From positions 186,001 to 250,000 of the forward strand of contig NZ_MQSU01000003.1 of the NCBI RefSeq assembly GCF_001907245.1: DNA of 64,000 nt, given 5' to 3'. The position numbers were made by a program, and so were the translations under genes. Source of the DNA: Boudabousia liubingyangii (GTDB lineage: Bacteria; Actinomycetota; Actinomycetes; Actinomycetales; Actinomycetaceae). Shown in pieces: positions 9,431 to 17,335 of this stretch (positions are counted from its first letter, which is position 1; every line of letters begins with the position of its first letter). The notes beneath the pieces were generated by a model. The model was given only the letters and a program-made list of their open reading frames with translations, was not told where the DNA came from and did no database searches.

Positions 9431-11038
9431 ATGAAACTCAGAAATCGACCACTCGCCTTACTCGCCACCATGGCCATGGGGACCTCACTTCTGGCAGCTT
9501 GTTCAAGCTCAGATAAAAACAGTGCTGAAAATGGTGTCGACGCCAATGGAAAAACTTCAGGCGTAGTGAGTTACAACGGCTGCGAGCCCAGGCATCCCTT
9601 CCTTCCAGGTTTGGCCAATGAGGGCTGCGGTAACGGCGCCATGCATTTCTTTAGTGGACGCCTAGTTGGTTATGACGTAGATGGAAAGCTCTACAACGAA
9701 CTAGCAGAGAGTATTACTTCTGAAGATAATAAGACCTGGACAGTCAAGCTAAAGGAAGACCTAAAGTTTTCTGACGACACCCCCATTAACTCGGACAGCT
9801 TTATTAATGCGTGGAACTACGTCGTTAGGGAGCAACAAACCCAGGCATTCTTCTTTGAAAATATTGCGGGCTACGAATTAGGTAAAGATCTGTCCGGCCT
9901 GAAGAAGGTCGATGAACGGACCTTCACCGTAGAACTTTCGCAGCCGGAATCAGATTTTCCGCTACGTCTAGGATATGTAACCTATGCGCCACTACCGGAA
10001 GCTGCCTTTAAGGACATTAAAGCCTACGGTGAAAAACCGGTAGCCTCTGGGCCTTACATGGTTAAAGAATGGGTGCACCAGCGTAATGTCACCATGGTCC
10101 CCAACCCCAAATACAAGGGGCCCCGTGAACCAATGAATGGTGGCTTAGAATACCGGATGTACACTTCGCTCGATTCTGCCTACAACGACCTAATTGCAGG
10201 GAATCTAGATGTACTTTCGGCGATCCCTGAATCGGCGCTGCCCACCTTCAAATCCGATCTGGATGGTCGTGGCGTCACTCGGCCAATGGCTGGTGTGCTG
10301 TCGATCGGTATTGACATGACCACCCCGCACTTCCAGGGTGAGGAAGGTAAGCTGCGTCGTGCGGCGATCTCAATGTCGATTAACCGTGAAGAAGTTATTA
10401 AGAATATCTTCGATGGTACCAAGCAGCCGGCCGAAGACTTTACCTCGCCCGCTATTGATGGTTGGAAGTCGGGGATCCCGGGTTCTGAAGTCTTGAAGTT
10501 TAACCCTGAAAAGGCAAAGGAACTGTGGGCCAAGGCAGAGGCTATTTCTAAGTTCGAAGGTCCCTTCAAGGTTGCCTACAATGCCGACGGTGATAACCGT
10601 GGCTGGGTGGATGCGATCTGCAACCAGGTTAAGAACAACCTCGGCGTGCCAGCAGAAGGGGAGTCCTTCCCGGATTACAAGTCCCTAGCAGGCGCAATCC
10701 ACGACCTCAGCCTGAAGGGCGCCTTCCGTGCCAACTGGACTGCCGACTACCCGTCGCTCTATAACTTCCTTGGCCCGGTTTATTCCTCGAATGCGGACTC
10801 GAACCGCTTCAACTTCAAGAGCCAAGAGTTTGATGCTTTGCTGAAACAGGGGCTCAGTGAGAACGATCCAAAGGCGGCGGCTGAAAAGTATGCCAAGGCG
10901 CAAGAGATTCTATTGGCTGACCTACCTGCCATCCCGCTTTGGTACCGCAGCATCAACGCTGGATACTCAGACAAGGTTAAGAACGTAGAGTTTACCGCCG
11001 ATAGTAATCCGGTACTCCACAAGGTGCTCAAACCGTAG
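9431..11038 (+). CDS. ABC transporter substrate-binding lipoprotein, oligopeptide type (paralogue 2)
   Basis: Second tandem family-5 solute-binding protein, 535 residues, with lipobox LLAAC and the same paired cysteines (GCEP, EGCG) as its neighbours. It is nearly collinear with the genes on both sides and shares long stretches such as HFQGEEGKLRRAAISMS, so the array arose by gene duplication. I prefer the ATG at 9431, six bases after AAGGAG and matching the MKL/MNL starts of the paralogues; an in-frame ATG at 9416, behind GAGGAG, is also possible. It has its own terminator at 11091. As for the others, no permease or ATPase gene is near. Ligand unknown. Confidence 0.92.
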   Translation: MKLRNRPLALLATMAMGTSLLAACSSSDKNSAENGVDANGKTSGVVSYNGCEPRHPFLPGLANEGCGNGAMHFFSGRLVGYDVDGKLYNELAESITSEDNKTWTVKLKEDLKFSDDTPINSDSFINAWNYVVREQQTQAFFFENIAGYELGKDLSGLKKVDERTFTVELSQPESDFPLRLGYVTYAPLPEAAFKDIKAYGEKPVASGPYMVKEWVHQRNVTMVPNPKYKGPREPMNGGLEYRMYTSLDSAYNDLIAGNLDVLSAIPESALPTFKSDLDGRGVTRPMAGVLSIGIDMTTPHFQGEEGKLRRAAISMSINREEVIKNIFDGTKQPAEDFTSPAIDGWKSGIPGSEVLKFNPEKAKELWAKAEAISKFEGPFKVAYNADGDNRGWVDAICNQVKNNLGVPAEGESFPDYKSLAGAIHDLSLKGAFRANWTADYPSLYNFLGPVYSSNADSNRFNFKSQEFDALLKQGLSENDPKAAAEKYAKAQEILLADLPAIPLWYRSINAGYSDKVKNVEFTADSNPVLHKVLKP

Positions 11039-11090
11039 CGTATGAGTTCCTTAGGCTAGCGGGAAGCTAGTTTAGGGCTTAAGAATACCT

Positions 11091-11133
11091 GGGTTGGGCC
11101 TGCGAGATTCTTCGCGGGCCCAACCCAATTTTC
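11091..11133 (+). terminator. Rho-independent terminator after binding protein 2
   Basis: The stem GGGTTGGGCC...GGCCCAACCC, extended by an inner GCGA/TCGC, is followed by AATTTTCTT. Confidence 0.85.
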
Positions 11134-11181
11134 TTGCGTAGGGCACAAAGTGGCAGCTAAAAATAACTTCACTTTCTATAC

Positions 11182-11259
11182 TTAGCTAGACAATTTGCCT
11201 AGTTTTTAAGTAAGTGCAAAATGAGGTTAGATTTTAGGTTAGCTAGCCATATTGCCTAA
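11182..11259 (+). repeat. Two 21-base related sites in the promoter of binding protein 3
   Basis: The sites at 11182-11202 and 11239-11259 share the pattern TTAGCTAGnCAnnTTGCCTA, 57 bases apart. The second follows directly on the 9-mer TTAGGTTAG (11234-11242), which equals the half-site of the DtxR/IdeR box, and AGGTTAG also occurs at 11224. The spacing and similarity suggest binding sites for one regulator; which one is inference. Confidence 0.5.
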
Positions 11260-11280
11260 CAGTTCTTGTATTCATATCTA
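11252..11280 (+). promoter_or_regulatory. Candidate promoter of binding protein 3
   Basis: TTGCCT (11252-11257) and TATCTA (11275-11280) are separated by 17 bases. The -35 lies inside the second 21-base repeat, so a protein bound there would be expected to block transcription. Confidence 0.45.
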
Positions 11281-11426
11281 AAAGGTTTATGTTAAAAAAG
11301 GGTGCGTGTTAATGTGTTAATGTTCTCAAAACGCCATTTTGGGAAGGTAAAGTAAAGTTTTTTAATTATTCTTTAATCTGTAAGAGGACTCGAAAGAGGT
11401 CTTACCAAATGAAGATGGAGAATCCA

Positions 11427-13037
11427 ATGAAGCTCAATAATCGCGCACTAGCGGTATTCGCGACCGTAGCAATGGGAAGCTCTTTGTTGGCAGCCTGCTC
11501 TGACGCAGGCGAAACAAAGAGTGCCACCGGTGATGCCGGGGCTAACGCCACCAGCGCAGGCATCGTTAGCTATAACGGCTGCGAACCCCGAAATCCGTTC
11601 CTACCTGGTCTAGCTAACGAAACCTGTGTTGTAGGCGTAATGAATTACGTTAACGCTCGTCTAGTTGGCTACGACGTTGATGGCAAGATGTACAACGAAC
11701 TTGCCGAAAGCGTTGAATCGACCGATAACAAGACCTGGACCATTAAGGTCAAGGCTGGTCAGAAGTTCTCTGACGGAACCCCGATTAACGCCGACAGCTT
11801 CATTAACGCTTGGAACTACATCGTCCGCGAAAACCAGACCCAGGCATTCTTCTTTGAGAATGTTGCTGGCTATGAGCCCGGCAAGGACCTAGCAGGTTTG
11901 AAGAAGGTCGACGACCAAACCTTCACCGTAGAACTAAACCAGGCAGAATCTGATTTCCCCTTGCGTCTTGGCTTCGTGGTTTACGCTCCACTACCTGAGG
12001 TTGCCTTCAAGGATATGAAAGCCTTCGGTGAAAAGCCCGTTTCCTCCGGTCCCTACGTAGTTAAAGAATGGGTACACCAGCGTTCGGTCACCATGGACGT
12101 AAACCCCAACTATGACGGTCCGCGTAAGGCAAAGAATGGCGGTCTAGAATACCGGATGTACACCTCACCGGATACCGCCTACAACGATCTACTTGGTGGA
12201 AACCTGGACGTAATCTCAACCGTCCCGGACTCTGCACTATCAACGGTTAAGACCGACCTAGAAGGACGCGACATTAGCCGTTCAATGGCCGGCGTCCTAG
12301 CCATCGGTATTGACATGACGACCCCGCACTTCCAAGGCGAGGAAGGCAAGCTGCGTCGCGCCGCGATCTCAATGGCTATCAACCGTGAAGAAGTCATCAA
12401 GAACATCTTCGACGGCACCAAGCAGCCAGCTGAAGACTTCACTTCACCGGCCGTCGACGGTTGGAAGTCCGGACTACCGGGCTCTGAGGTCTTGAAGTTC
12501 AACCCGGAAAAGGCAAAGGAACTGTGGGCCAAGGCAGAGGCAATCTCTAAGTTCGAAGGTCCCTTTAAGGTTGCCTACAACTCAGATGGCGGCAACCAGG
12601 GATGGGTGGATGCAATCTGTAACCAGGTCAAGAACAACCTTGGGGTAGCTGCAGAAGGGGAGTCCTTCCCGGACTACAAGTCCCTAGCTGGCGCAATCCA
12701 CGACCTAACCCTAAAGGGTGCCTTCCGTGCCAACTGGACCGCCGACTACCCGTCGCAGTACAACTTCCTCGGCCCGGTATACGCCTCAAATGCTGACTCG
12801 AACCGCTTCAACTACAAGAACGAAAAGTTCGACGCACTGCTAAAGCAGGGCCTAGGTGAAAACGATCCGAAGGCTGCCCAAGCAAAGTACGCTGAAGCAC
12901 AGCAGATCCTGCTAGATGAACTACCTGCTATCCCGCTTTGGTACCGCGCCATCACCGCCGGTTACTCCAGCAAGGTAAGTAATGTGAAGTTCACCGGCGA
13001 TGGCTTCCCGGTACTTTCTCAGGTACAAAAGCCCTAG
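11427..13037 (+). CDS. ABC transporter substrate-binding lipoprotein, oligopeptide type (paralogue 3)
   Basis: Third tandem family-5 solute-binding protein, 536 residues, lipobox LLAAC. It is closest to paralogue 2: the segment from the ligand-binding core to the C-terminus is nearly the same, including CNQVKNNLG, which the distant fourth copy has changed to ANQ. The start at 11427 has GGAG six bases upstream. It ends with a hairpin at 13113. Leucine is often CTA and codon choice is even, as expected for an abundant protein. Its promoter region carries paired repeats not seen before the other copies, so this copy may be controlled differently. Confidence 0.92.
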   Translation: MKLNNRALAVFATVAMGSSLLAACSDAGETKSATGDAGANATSAGIVSYNGCEPRNPFLPGLANETCVVGVMNYVNARLVGYDVDGKMYNELAESVESTDNKTWTIKVKAGQKFSDGTPINADSFINAWNYIVRENQTQAFFFENVAGYEPGKDLAGLKKVDDQTFTVELNQAESDFPLRLGFVVYAPLPEVAFKDMKAFGEKPVSSGPYVVKEWVHQRSVTMDVNPNYDGPRKAKNGGLEYRMYTSPDTAYNDLLGGNLDVISTVPDSALSTVKTDLEGRDISRSMAGVLAIGIDMTTPHFQGEEGKLRRAAISMAINREEVIKNIFDGTKQPAEDFTSPAVDGWKSGLPGSEVLKFNPEKAKELWAKAEAISKFEGPFKVAYNSDGGNQGWVDAICNQVKNNLGVAAEGESFPDYKSLAGAIHDLTLKGAFRANWTADYPSQYNFLGPVYASNADSNRFNYKNEKFDALLKQGLGENDPKAAQAKYAEAQQILLDELPAIPLWYRAITAGYSSKVSNVKFTGDGFPVLSQVQKP

Positions 13038-13340
13038 AAGGGTGAAGATCACAAATTTGGATTTCGGCTGCTCATTTGTTCTAGCAAGGTTCAAGTAGAA
13101 ATCTGAAAAACCATTGATAATGGCTGGGTTTGAAAGCAATTTCGCCCAGCCATTATCAATTCTCTAGTTGTCAAAGATGCCAAAAATGTGAAGTATTCGT
13201 GATTTTCCGTAATAAAACTGTTACTACGATATTAACGATACTTTCTCAACAAACTGATTTAGCTGTGCTAGCATGCAATGGTCCGAAACGCGATCAGGGC
13301 GTTTCAATCAGGATTTATTATCAAAGGAGATGTGAATACT
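13038..13340. other. 303-base intergenic region before the MHS transporter
   Basis: It contains the hairpin after binding protein 3 (13113-13160) and an AT-rich stretch at 13190-13290 that should hold the promoter of the transporter. An open frame from 13278 reaches into the transporter but lacks a ribosome-binding site, so I treat it as untranslated leader. Confidence 0.4.
13113..13164 (+). terminator. Hairpin terminator after binding protein 3
   Basis: A 16-base-pair perfect stem (ATTGATAATGGCTGGG at 13113-13128 and its complement at 13145-13160) is followed by a short T/C tract. The loop of 16 bases and weak T tract make efficiency uncertain. Confidence 0.65.
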
Positions 13341-14684
13341 GTGAGCACCACGGTTGATCCCCAAACCCAGGATTTGGAGTTCGCGCACCAGCTGCGTCGA
13401 GCCAAAATTGCGGCCGCCACCGGCACCGCCCTTGACCAGATGGAAATGACTCTATTTTCACTGGCAGCAGCACTTGTCTTCGGACACGTATTCTTCGGTG
13501 ATACCTCACCGGCCGTCGCCCTAATCGCCTCCTTCGGCGTCTACGGTGTAGGCTTCCTAATTCGCCCCATCGGCGGCCTTATCTTCTCTCACCTAGGTGA
13601 AACCAAGGGTCGTAAGTGGGTACTATCCACCACCGTTATGATGATGGGTGCCGCCACCTTCGGTATCGGCCTAATCCCCTCATGGCAGAGCATCGGCATC
13701 TTTGCTCCGCTACTACTAATCCTAGCCCGCTGTGTGCAGGGTGCCGCCGTTGGTGCTGAATACACCTCTGGTACTACCTACCTAACCGAAATCGCTCCGA
13801 TCGGTCGTCGTGGCCGTACCGCCTCATGGGTATGGGCCGGCGCTTCCGCAGGTACCGTTCTAGGCGCATTGGTCTGGTTCGTGGTCATGTCCGTATTCAC
13901 CAAGCAGCAGGTTCTAGACTGGGCATGGCGCATCCCCTTCTGGATGACCATCTTCGTTACCTTCTTCGCCATGTGGCTACGTCGTCGTCTACAGGAATCC
14001 CCGGTATTCGTCGAAAAGCAGAAGGCCTTCAAGCAGCGTGCTGAAAATGCTGCCCCGCTAGCCCTAGCATTCAAGAACTCCAAGTTGAACATGCTACGCG
14101 TCTTCGGCCTGACCTTCCCCTGCGTTGGCCACTCCTTCCTATACCAGGCATTCATGGCCGGCTACTTCGTAAACTACGTAGTCAAGGACGGCGACGGTGG
14201 CAAGATCTTCTCTTCCGCAACTTCCGTTGGTGCAGTCGTCGGTATTGGTGGCGCACTACTAGGTGGCTACCTATCTGACAAGCTAGGCCGTCGTACCGCT
14301 GGCCTAATCTACACCACTATCATGATGATCTTCCCGCCCATCGCTTTCCTACTGATCAACACCGGTCAGTTCGCAGCTGTGGTCGCAGTAATGATCTTCT
14401 GCTTCTGCTTCCCGGCAGAAGGCGCCATGGGTGTTCAGAGCCCCCAGCTACCGGAAATCTTCGGTGCACGTAACCGCTACTCGGCACAGACCGTGGCCCG
14501 TGAAATCGGCGCTATCGGTGGTGGCCTACTACCGATGATCGCTACCGCAATCATGGCCACCTTCGAAATGTGGGTTCCGGTTGCCATTATGATGGTTATC
14601 CTAATGGCTGCTGCCGTTCTAACCACCTACCTAACCCCCGAAACCAAGGATCGCGACCTCTACGAACTAGATGACGCAATGTGA
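13341..14684 (+). CDS. MFS transporter, metabolite:H+ symporter (MHS) family
   Basis: A 447-residue polytopic membrane protein with about twelve hydrophobic segments. The N-terminal LDQMEMTLFSLAAALVF, the RPIGG motif after the second helix, and the glycine-rich loop GETKGRKW resemble MHS symporters such as ProP, ShiA and the dicarboxylate carriers, which import small solutes with protons. The substrate cannot be told. The start is GTG at 13341 with AAAGGAG eleven bases upstream; a GTG six codons... closer to that site is too near to be used. Almost all leucines are CTA, a bias stronger than in the folate cluster, which suggests high expression. A terminator follows. It is adjacent to the binding-protein array but is a secondary carrier and cannot serve as their permease. 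Confidence 0.85.
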   Translation: MSTTVDPQTQDLEFAHQLRRAKIAAATGTALDQMEMTLFSLAAALVFGHVFFGDTSPAVALIASFGVYGVGFLIRPIGGLIFSHLGETKGRKWVLSTTVMMMGAATFGIGLIPSWQSIGIFAPLLLILARCVQGAAVGAEYTSGTTYLTEIAPIGRRGRTASWVWAGASAGTVLGALVWFVVMSVFTKQQVLDWAWRIPFWMTIFVTFFAMWLRRRLQESPVFVEKQKAFKQRAENAAPLALAFKNSKLNMLRVFGLTFPCVGHSFLYQAFMAGYFVNYVVKDGDGGKIFSSATSVGAVVGIGGALLGGYLSDKLGRRTAGLIYTTIMMIFPPIAFLLINTGQFAAVVAVMIFCFCFPAEGAMGVQSPQLPEIFGARNRYSAQTVAREIGAIGGGLLPMIATAIMATFEMWVPVAIMMVILMAAAVLTTYLTPETKDRDLYELDDAM

Positions 14685-14736
14685 GTTTCAAAGCTGATCT
14701 AGCTTGGCGCTTGCTTCAAGCTAACAGTTAAACTTT

Positions 14737-14779
14737 GATCCGCCCCGCAGGTTCTACCTAGCGGGGCGGATCTGTTTTT
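14737..14779. terminator. Terminator between the MHS gene and the convergent glycosyltransferase
   Basis: A perfect 12-base-pair stem GATCCGCCCCGC / GCGGGGCGGATC with a 12-base loop is followed by TGTTTTTA in the rightward direction. Confidence 0.88.
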
Positions 14780-14835
14780 AGGACGCAACTAACGTCCTTT
14801 TTAGGATGTGAACTATCGGGCTAGAAAAAGGTTCT

Positions 14836-16137
14836 CTACTTGGTCCTCAGTTTGTAAGCCCGGTGGTACATGCTGATCAGTTGATGCAGGCAGTAGTCAA
14901 AATCGTATTCCGCCGGCATGGTCATATGGGCTCGCTCCTGCTCTAGTCGGGCTTTGGGTCGGGCTAACCAGTAATCAATGCGCTTGGCTAGGGCGCGCGG
15001 ACGGCGGGCCGGGAAAATACTTTTTGGACTCATTGCAAACTGACTGGTCGCCGACAGCCTAGCCTTGGCAATGATTGGCGTGACCCCGCAATAGAGGGCC
15101 TCAAGGCAAGAAAGACCTTCAACTTCAATATAGGCAGAGTGAATGTATAGGTCTGCTGCGATTGCCAGATCAGCAAGCTCGTCATGGGGTAGAAATACGA
15201 AGTCTACGGGCTGCGTTAAAACCCCTTCTTTGAGAAGCTTATCGGCAAGCTTTTCCAGTTTCTTTTGCATGGGGCCGCGTCCGGCCAAAATAACCTTTAG
15301 TTGTTTCGAATAGCGACTGTAACGCAGTGCCTTAAGCAGTGTGATTTGGTCTTTTTCTTTCGAGAGTCGACCAATACTGGCCACCTGGTAGATGGGCTTC
15401 TTGGTATTAACATGCAGGAATGATTGGGCAGCTTCCAGCAGTTCGGTAGTTTTGGACTGAAGCGCTAAAGCTGGGGGAGGGTATGTCAGGTTCTGCGTGT
15501 GTTCGCGTTTTTCCTGGGCAGCAGTCACAAAAGCTGGGTCTAAATGTAAGCCATTGGAGATTACTTCCAAGCGGGCTTTAAAGCCTTTTCTTTGTAGTCG
15601 CTCTTTAACATTGCGCGAAGGACATTGCACAATGTGGCAGCGATCGAAAACCTGCCGTTTCCACCAGCCTAAAATTATTCGATTTAGGGTGCGCAGTCCG
15701 TCAAGGTTTACGCTGGCGGTAAGGTTTTCTGGGTGGATGTGGTAGGTTCCAACCACTGCTTTACCTAGTTTACGCGCCCACCAGCCGGCAGCCGCCTGTA
15801 GGGTAAACGGTTCTTCTAGGTGTACGACGTCAGCCCATTCGACTGCTTTCTTAATCTGTCGGGGCCTAATCCCGGCAAAAGCGTATCCCTGAGATTTAAT
15901 CAGGCGGTTGACAATGGGTATTCGCAGGTTAGGAAGATAGTAGTCAGGTTCGCCGAGGTCGGTGTGGGCACCAGATTTTGGACCGGCACTTAATACGCGT
16001 ACCTCGTATCCGTGATCGCGCAAAGCGGCAATCACATTACGTGCAGAGGCACTAAGTCCATTGCCGGAAGTGTAGAGGTTGTTGATGACAAACAGAATTT
16101 TGAGGTTCTGTGGTCGCGTCTTTGCGTCTTGATCCAT
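14836..16137 (-). CDS. Glycosyltransferase family 4 (GT-B fold)
   Basis: A 433-residue cytoplasmic glycosyltransferase, expected to move a sugar from a nucleotide donor to a lipid or glycan acceptor. The N-terminal half begins with the GT-B strand ILFVINNLYTSGNG and contains GTYHIHPENL; the C-terminal half has IGRLSKEKDQ, LAGRGP and the EX7E motif (EVEGLSCLE) of donor binding in GT4 enzymes. Such proteins make glycolipids or teichoic-type polymers; the acceptor is unknown. It follows the CsoR-type repressor by 17 bases on the same strand, with an inverted repeat between them. There is no clear Shine-Dalgarno site; a TAAGCT five bases upstream of the ATG may be a -10 box of a leaderless transcript. 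Confidence 0.85.
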   Translation of the reverse strand: MDQDAKTRPQNLKILFVINNLYTSGNGLSASARNVIAALRDHGYEVRVLSAGPKSGAHTDLGEPDYYLPNLRIPIVNRLIKSQGYAFAGIRPRQIKKAVEWADVVHLEEPFTLQAAAGWWARKLGKAVVGTYHIHPENLTASVNLDGLRTLNRIILGWWKRQVFDRCHIVQCPSRNVKERLQRKGFKARLEVISNGLHLDPAFVTAAQEKREHTQNLTYPPPALALQSKTTELLEAAQSFLHVNTKKPIYQVASIGRLSKEKDQITLLKALRYSRYSKQLKVILAGRGPMQKKLEKLADKLLKEGVLTQPVDFVFLPHDELADLAIAADLYIHSAYIEVEGLSCLEALYCGVTPIIAKARLSATSQFAMSPKSIFPARRPRALAKRIDYWLARPKARLEQERAHMTMPAEYDFDYCLHQLISMYHRAYKLRTK

Positions 16138-16138
16138 A

Positions 16139-16170
16139 CCTTAGCTTAGCAGCTTCAGCGTAAGCTAAGG
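16139..16170 (-). repeat. Inverted repeat across the csoR-type stop codon
   Basis: A perfect 10-base inverted repeat (CCTTAGCTTA, 12-base loop, TAAGCTAAGG) spans the last codons of the repressor and the gap before the glycosyltransferase. No T tract follows, so it may shape the RNA rather than terminate it. Confidence 0.5.
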
Positions 16171-16418
16171 AACATCTTCTCTAGCTTCTTGGTATCTAGG
16201 GATTCGCCCGAGGGGTCAGCACGAAGACAGCTTTGCATGCTTTGCGCAATGATGGCGTAGCCGGCGCGATCAATAGCGCTTGATACGGCGGCAATCTGGG
16301 TGATGATCTCTTCGCAGGGGCGACCTTCTTCGATCATCCGGATTACAGCACTTAATTGACCGTTAGCCCGCTTTAACCGAGTTAGAGCGGGCTTAACGTC
16401 TTGAGGGTCTAATTCCAT
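16155..16418 (-). CDS. CsoR/CstR-family transcriptional repressor
   Basis: An 87-residue all-helical DNA-binding protein of the CsoR family, whose members sense copper or persulfide through cysteines. Cys35 and Cys64 are present, but the copper ligand histidine four residues before the second cysteine is a serine (Ser60). The pattern EEGRPC...ITQIAA...QSC therefore resembles the persulfide sensor CstR more than copper-sensing CsoR. I chose the ATG at 16418, matching the family N-terminus (MELDPQ..KP..RLKR) and lying 13 bases after the preceding gene; an ATG at 16466 would overlap that gene by 35 bases. Neither has a good Shine-Dalgarno site, so coupled translation is likely. A perfect palindrome in the operon promoter suits autoregulation. 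Confidence 0.8.
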   Translation of the reverse strand: MELDPQDVKPALTRLKRANGQLSAVIRMIEEGRPCEEIITQIAAVSSAIDRAGYAIIAQSMQSCLRADPSGESLDTKKLEKMFLSLR

Positions 16419-16431
16419 CGGCGGGATGGGT

Positions 16432-16620
16432 TCAGCGCCCGAACAGTCGAGAGAAAATTCCGCCATTGTTGGATTTATCAGCGTCGTTTCCGGATGACTT
16501 CTTTTCGTTGCAGGTGCAACGCTGGCTCTTGGGGACATTAGCCATGACCTGGTCGACGTGCTGGCCACAGCCAGCCCAGGTGGTCTTCTGGCATTTACGG
16601 CAGGTTACCGGACGGCACAT
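16432..16620 (-). CDS. Small cysteine-rich zinc-ribbon-like protein
   Basis: A 62-residue protein starting MCRPVTCRKC with six cysteines (2, 7, 10, 18, 35, 37) and His21, a spacing that suggests one structural metal site; the C-terminus is a polar linker ending IFSRLFGR. Proteins with the same N-terminus (CRPVTCxxCxKTTWAGCGxH) are widespread in actinobacteria but have no known function. It has an excellent ribosome-binding site, AAAGGAG seven bases upstream, and is the first gene behind the operator-bearing promoter, followed by the CsoR/CstR-type repressor. Its thiols may take part in the same stress response, which is inference. Confidence 0.8.
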   Translation of the reverse strand: MCRPVTCRKCQKTTWAGCGQHVDQVMANVPKSQRCTCNEKKSSGNDADKSNNGGIFSRLFGR

Positions 16621-16682
16621 AAGAAACTCCTTTTGTGGTGAGGGGCCTTCCTCTATCGGACTTTTCGAGGGGCGCTGCTCAC

Positions 16683-16711
16683 ATATTATACCCCCGGGGG
16701 TATATGGTCAA
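16683..16711 (-). promoter_or_regulatory. Promoter with a perfect CsoR/CstR-type operator
   Basis: Reading leftward, TTGACC (16711-16706) and TATAAT (16690-16685) form a promoter with a 15-base spacer, or 17 bases if TAATAT (16688-16683) is the -10. The spacer and -10 are occupied by the perfect 18-base palindrome TATACCCCCGGGGGTATA (16687-16704). G/C runs flanked by TA are the known operator type of CsoR and CstR repressors. This arrangement predicts repression by the protein encoded two genes downstream. Confidence 0.8.
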
Positions 16712-16725
16712 GGGTGGGAAAAACT

Positions 16726-17217
16726 TTATGACGCGGAATTGTTTAATAGAGATTCAATCTCTTTTGTGAGGGATGAAGGCTTAGTTGTGGGGGCAAAGCG
16801 ATCCGCTACCTCTCCGTTGCGGCCGATTAGGAACTTAGTGAAGTTCCATTTGATTACGTCCCCCAGAATCCCGCCTTTTTGGTCGCGTAGCCACTTCCAA
16901 AGCGGGTGGGCGTCGGCTCCATTGACGTCAATTTTCTGGAACATCTGGAATTGTACGCCGTAGTTAAGCTGGCAAAACTCTGAGATTTCTTCGCTGCTGC
17001 CAGGTTCCTGTTTTCCGAACTGATTGCAGGGGAATCCAAGAATCCGTAGACCTTGCTCAAAGTACTGTTCGTGTAGTTGCTGTAGTTCTTCAAGCTGGGG
17101 AGTGAAGCCACATTTGCTGGCGGTGTTAACGACTAGGACGACTAATCCTTGGTAGTCAGACATAGAGATTTCGGAACCGTTAAGGGCAGTGGCGGAAAAA
17201 TCGTAGAAAGTGCTCAT
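16726..17217 (-). CDS. Glutathione-peroxidase-family thiol peroxidase
   Basis: A 163-residue cytoplasmic peroxidase of the Gpx family that reduces H2O2 or organic peroxides. The peroxidatic residue is cysteine (Cys36 in [11 protein letters not shown]) in place of selenocysteine, with the catalytic Gln and Trp in the usual motifs [13 protein letters not shown] and KWNFTKF. Actinobacterial members usually take electrons from thioredoxin or mycothiol systems rather than glutathione. The start at 17217 (MSTFYDFSA) fits the family; an upstream extension of 21 residues to 17280 lies over untypical sequence. No strong ribosome-binding site is visible. Its 3' end lies close to the promoter of the CsoR-type operon, transcribed the same way. 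Confidence 0.9.
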   Translation of the reverse strand: MSTFYDFSATALNGSEISMSDYQGLVVLVVNTASKCGFTPQLEELQQLHEQYFEQGLRILGFPCNQFGKQEPGSSEEISEFCQLNYGVQFQMFQKIDVNGADAHPLWKWLRDQKGGILGDVIKWNFTKFLIGRNGEVADRFAPTTKPSSLTKEIESLLNNSAS

Positions 17218-17270
17218 AGGGCAATCATAGCTGAGTGGTTGTTGGTCCCCGCAGGTGGGGTAGGAAAAGC

Positions 17271-17307
17271 TTTGGCCCACCGATCAGAAAATTACCGGTG
17301 GGCCAAA
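17271..17307 (-). terminator. Hairpin terminator after the first Pro/Gln-rich membrane protein
   Basis: The stem TTTGGCCCACCG/CGGTGGGCCAAA follows the gene at 17336; leftward it is followed by GCTTTTCC. The same stem recurs at 18185. Confidence 0.8.
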
Positions 17308-17335
17308 TAGCTTGATTAGAAGGTTGGTGTTTGGA

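Larger units (their letters stand above)
11039..11426. other. 388-base intergenic region upstream of the third binding protein
   Basis: It holds the terminator of the preceding gene (11091-11133), then an AT-rich promoter region with two related 21-base sites and AGGTTAG repeats (described separately) and a further A/T-rich leader up to the GGAG before the start codon. No RNA gene is recognised. Confidence 0.5.

Noticed and set aside
13341-14684. The MHS transporter as permease for the neighbouring binding proteins
   Set aside because: It is a 12-helix secondary carrier of the MFS, not an ABC permease, and it is transcribed separately.
16466-16963. A plus-strand frame of 165 residues across csoR, the micro-protein and Gpx
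   Set aside because: It runs antisense to three well-supported genes and through their operator, without a ribosome site.
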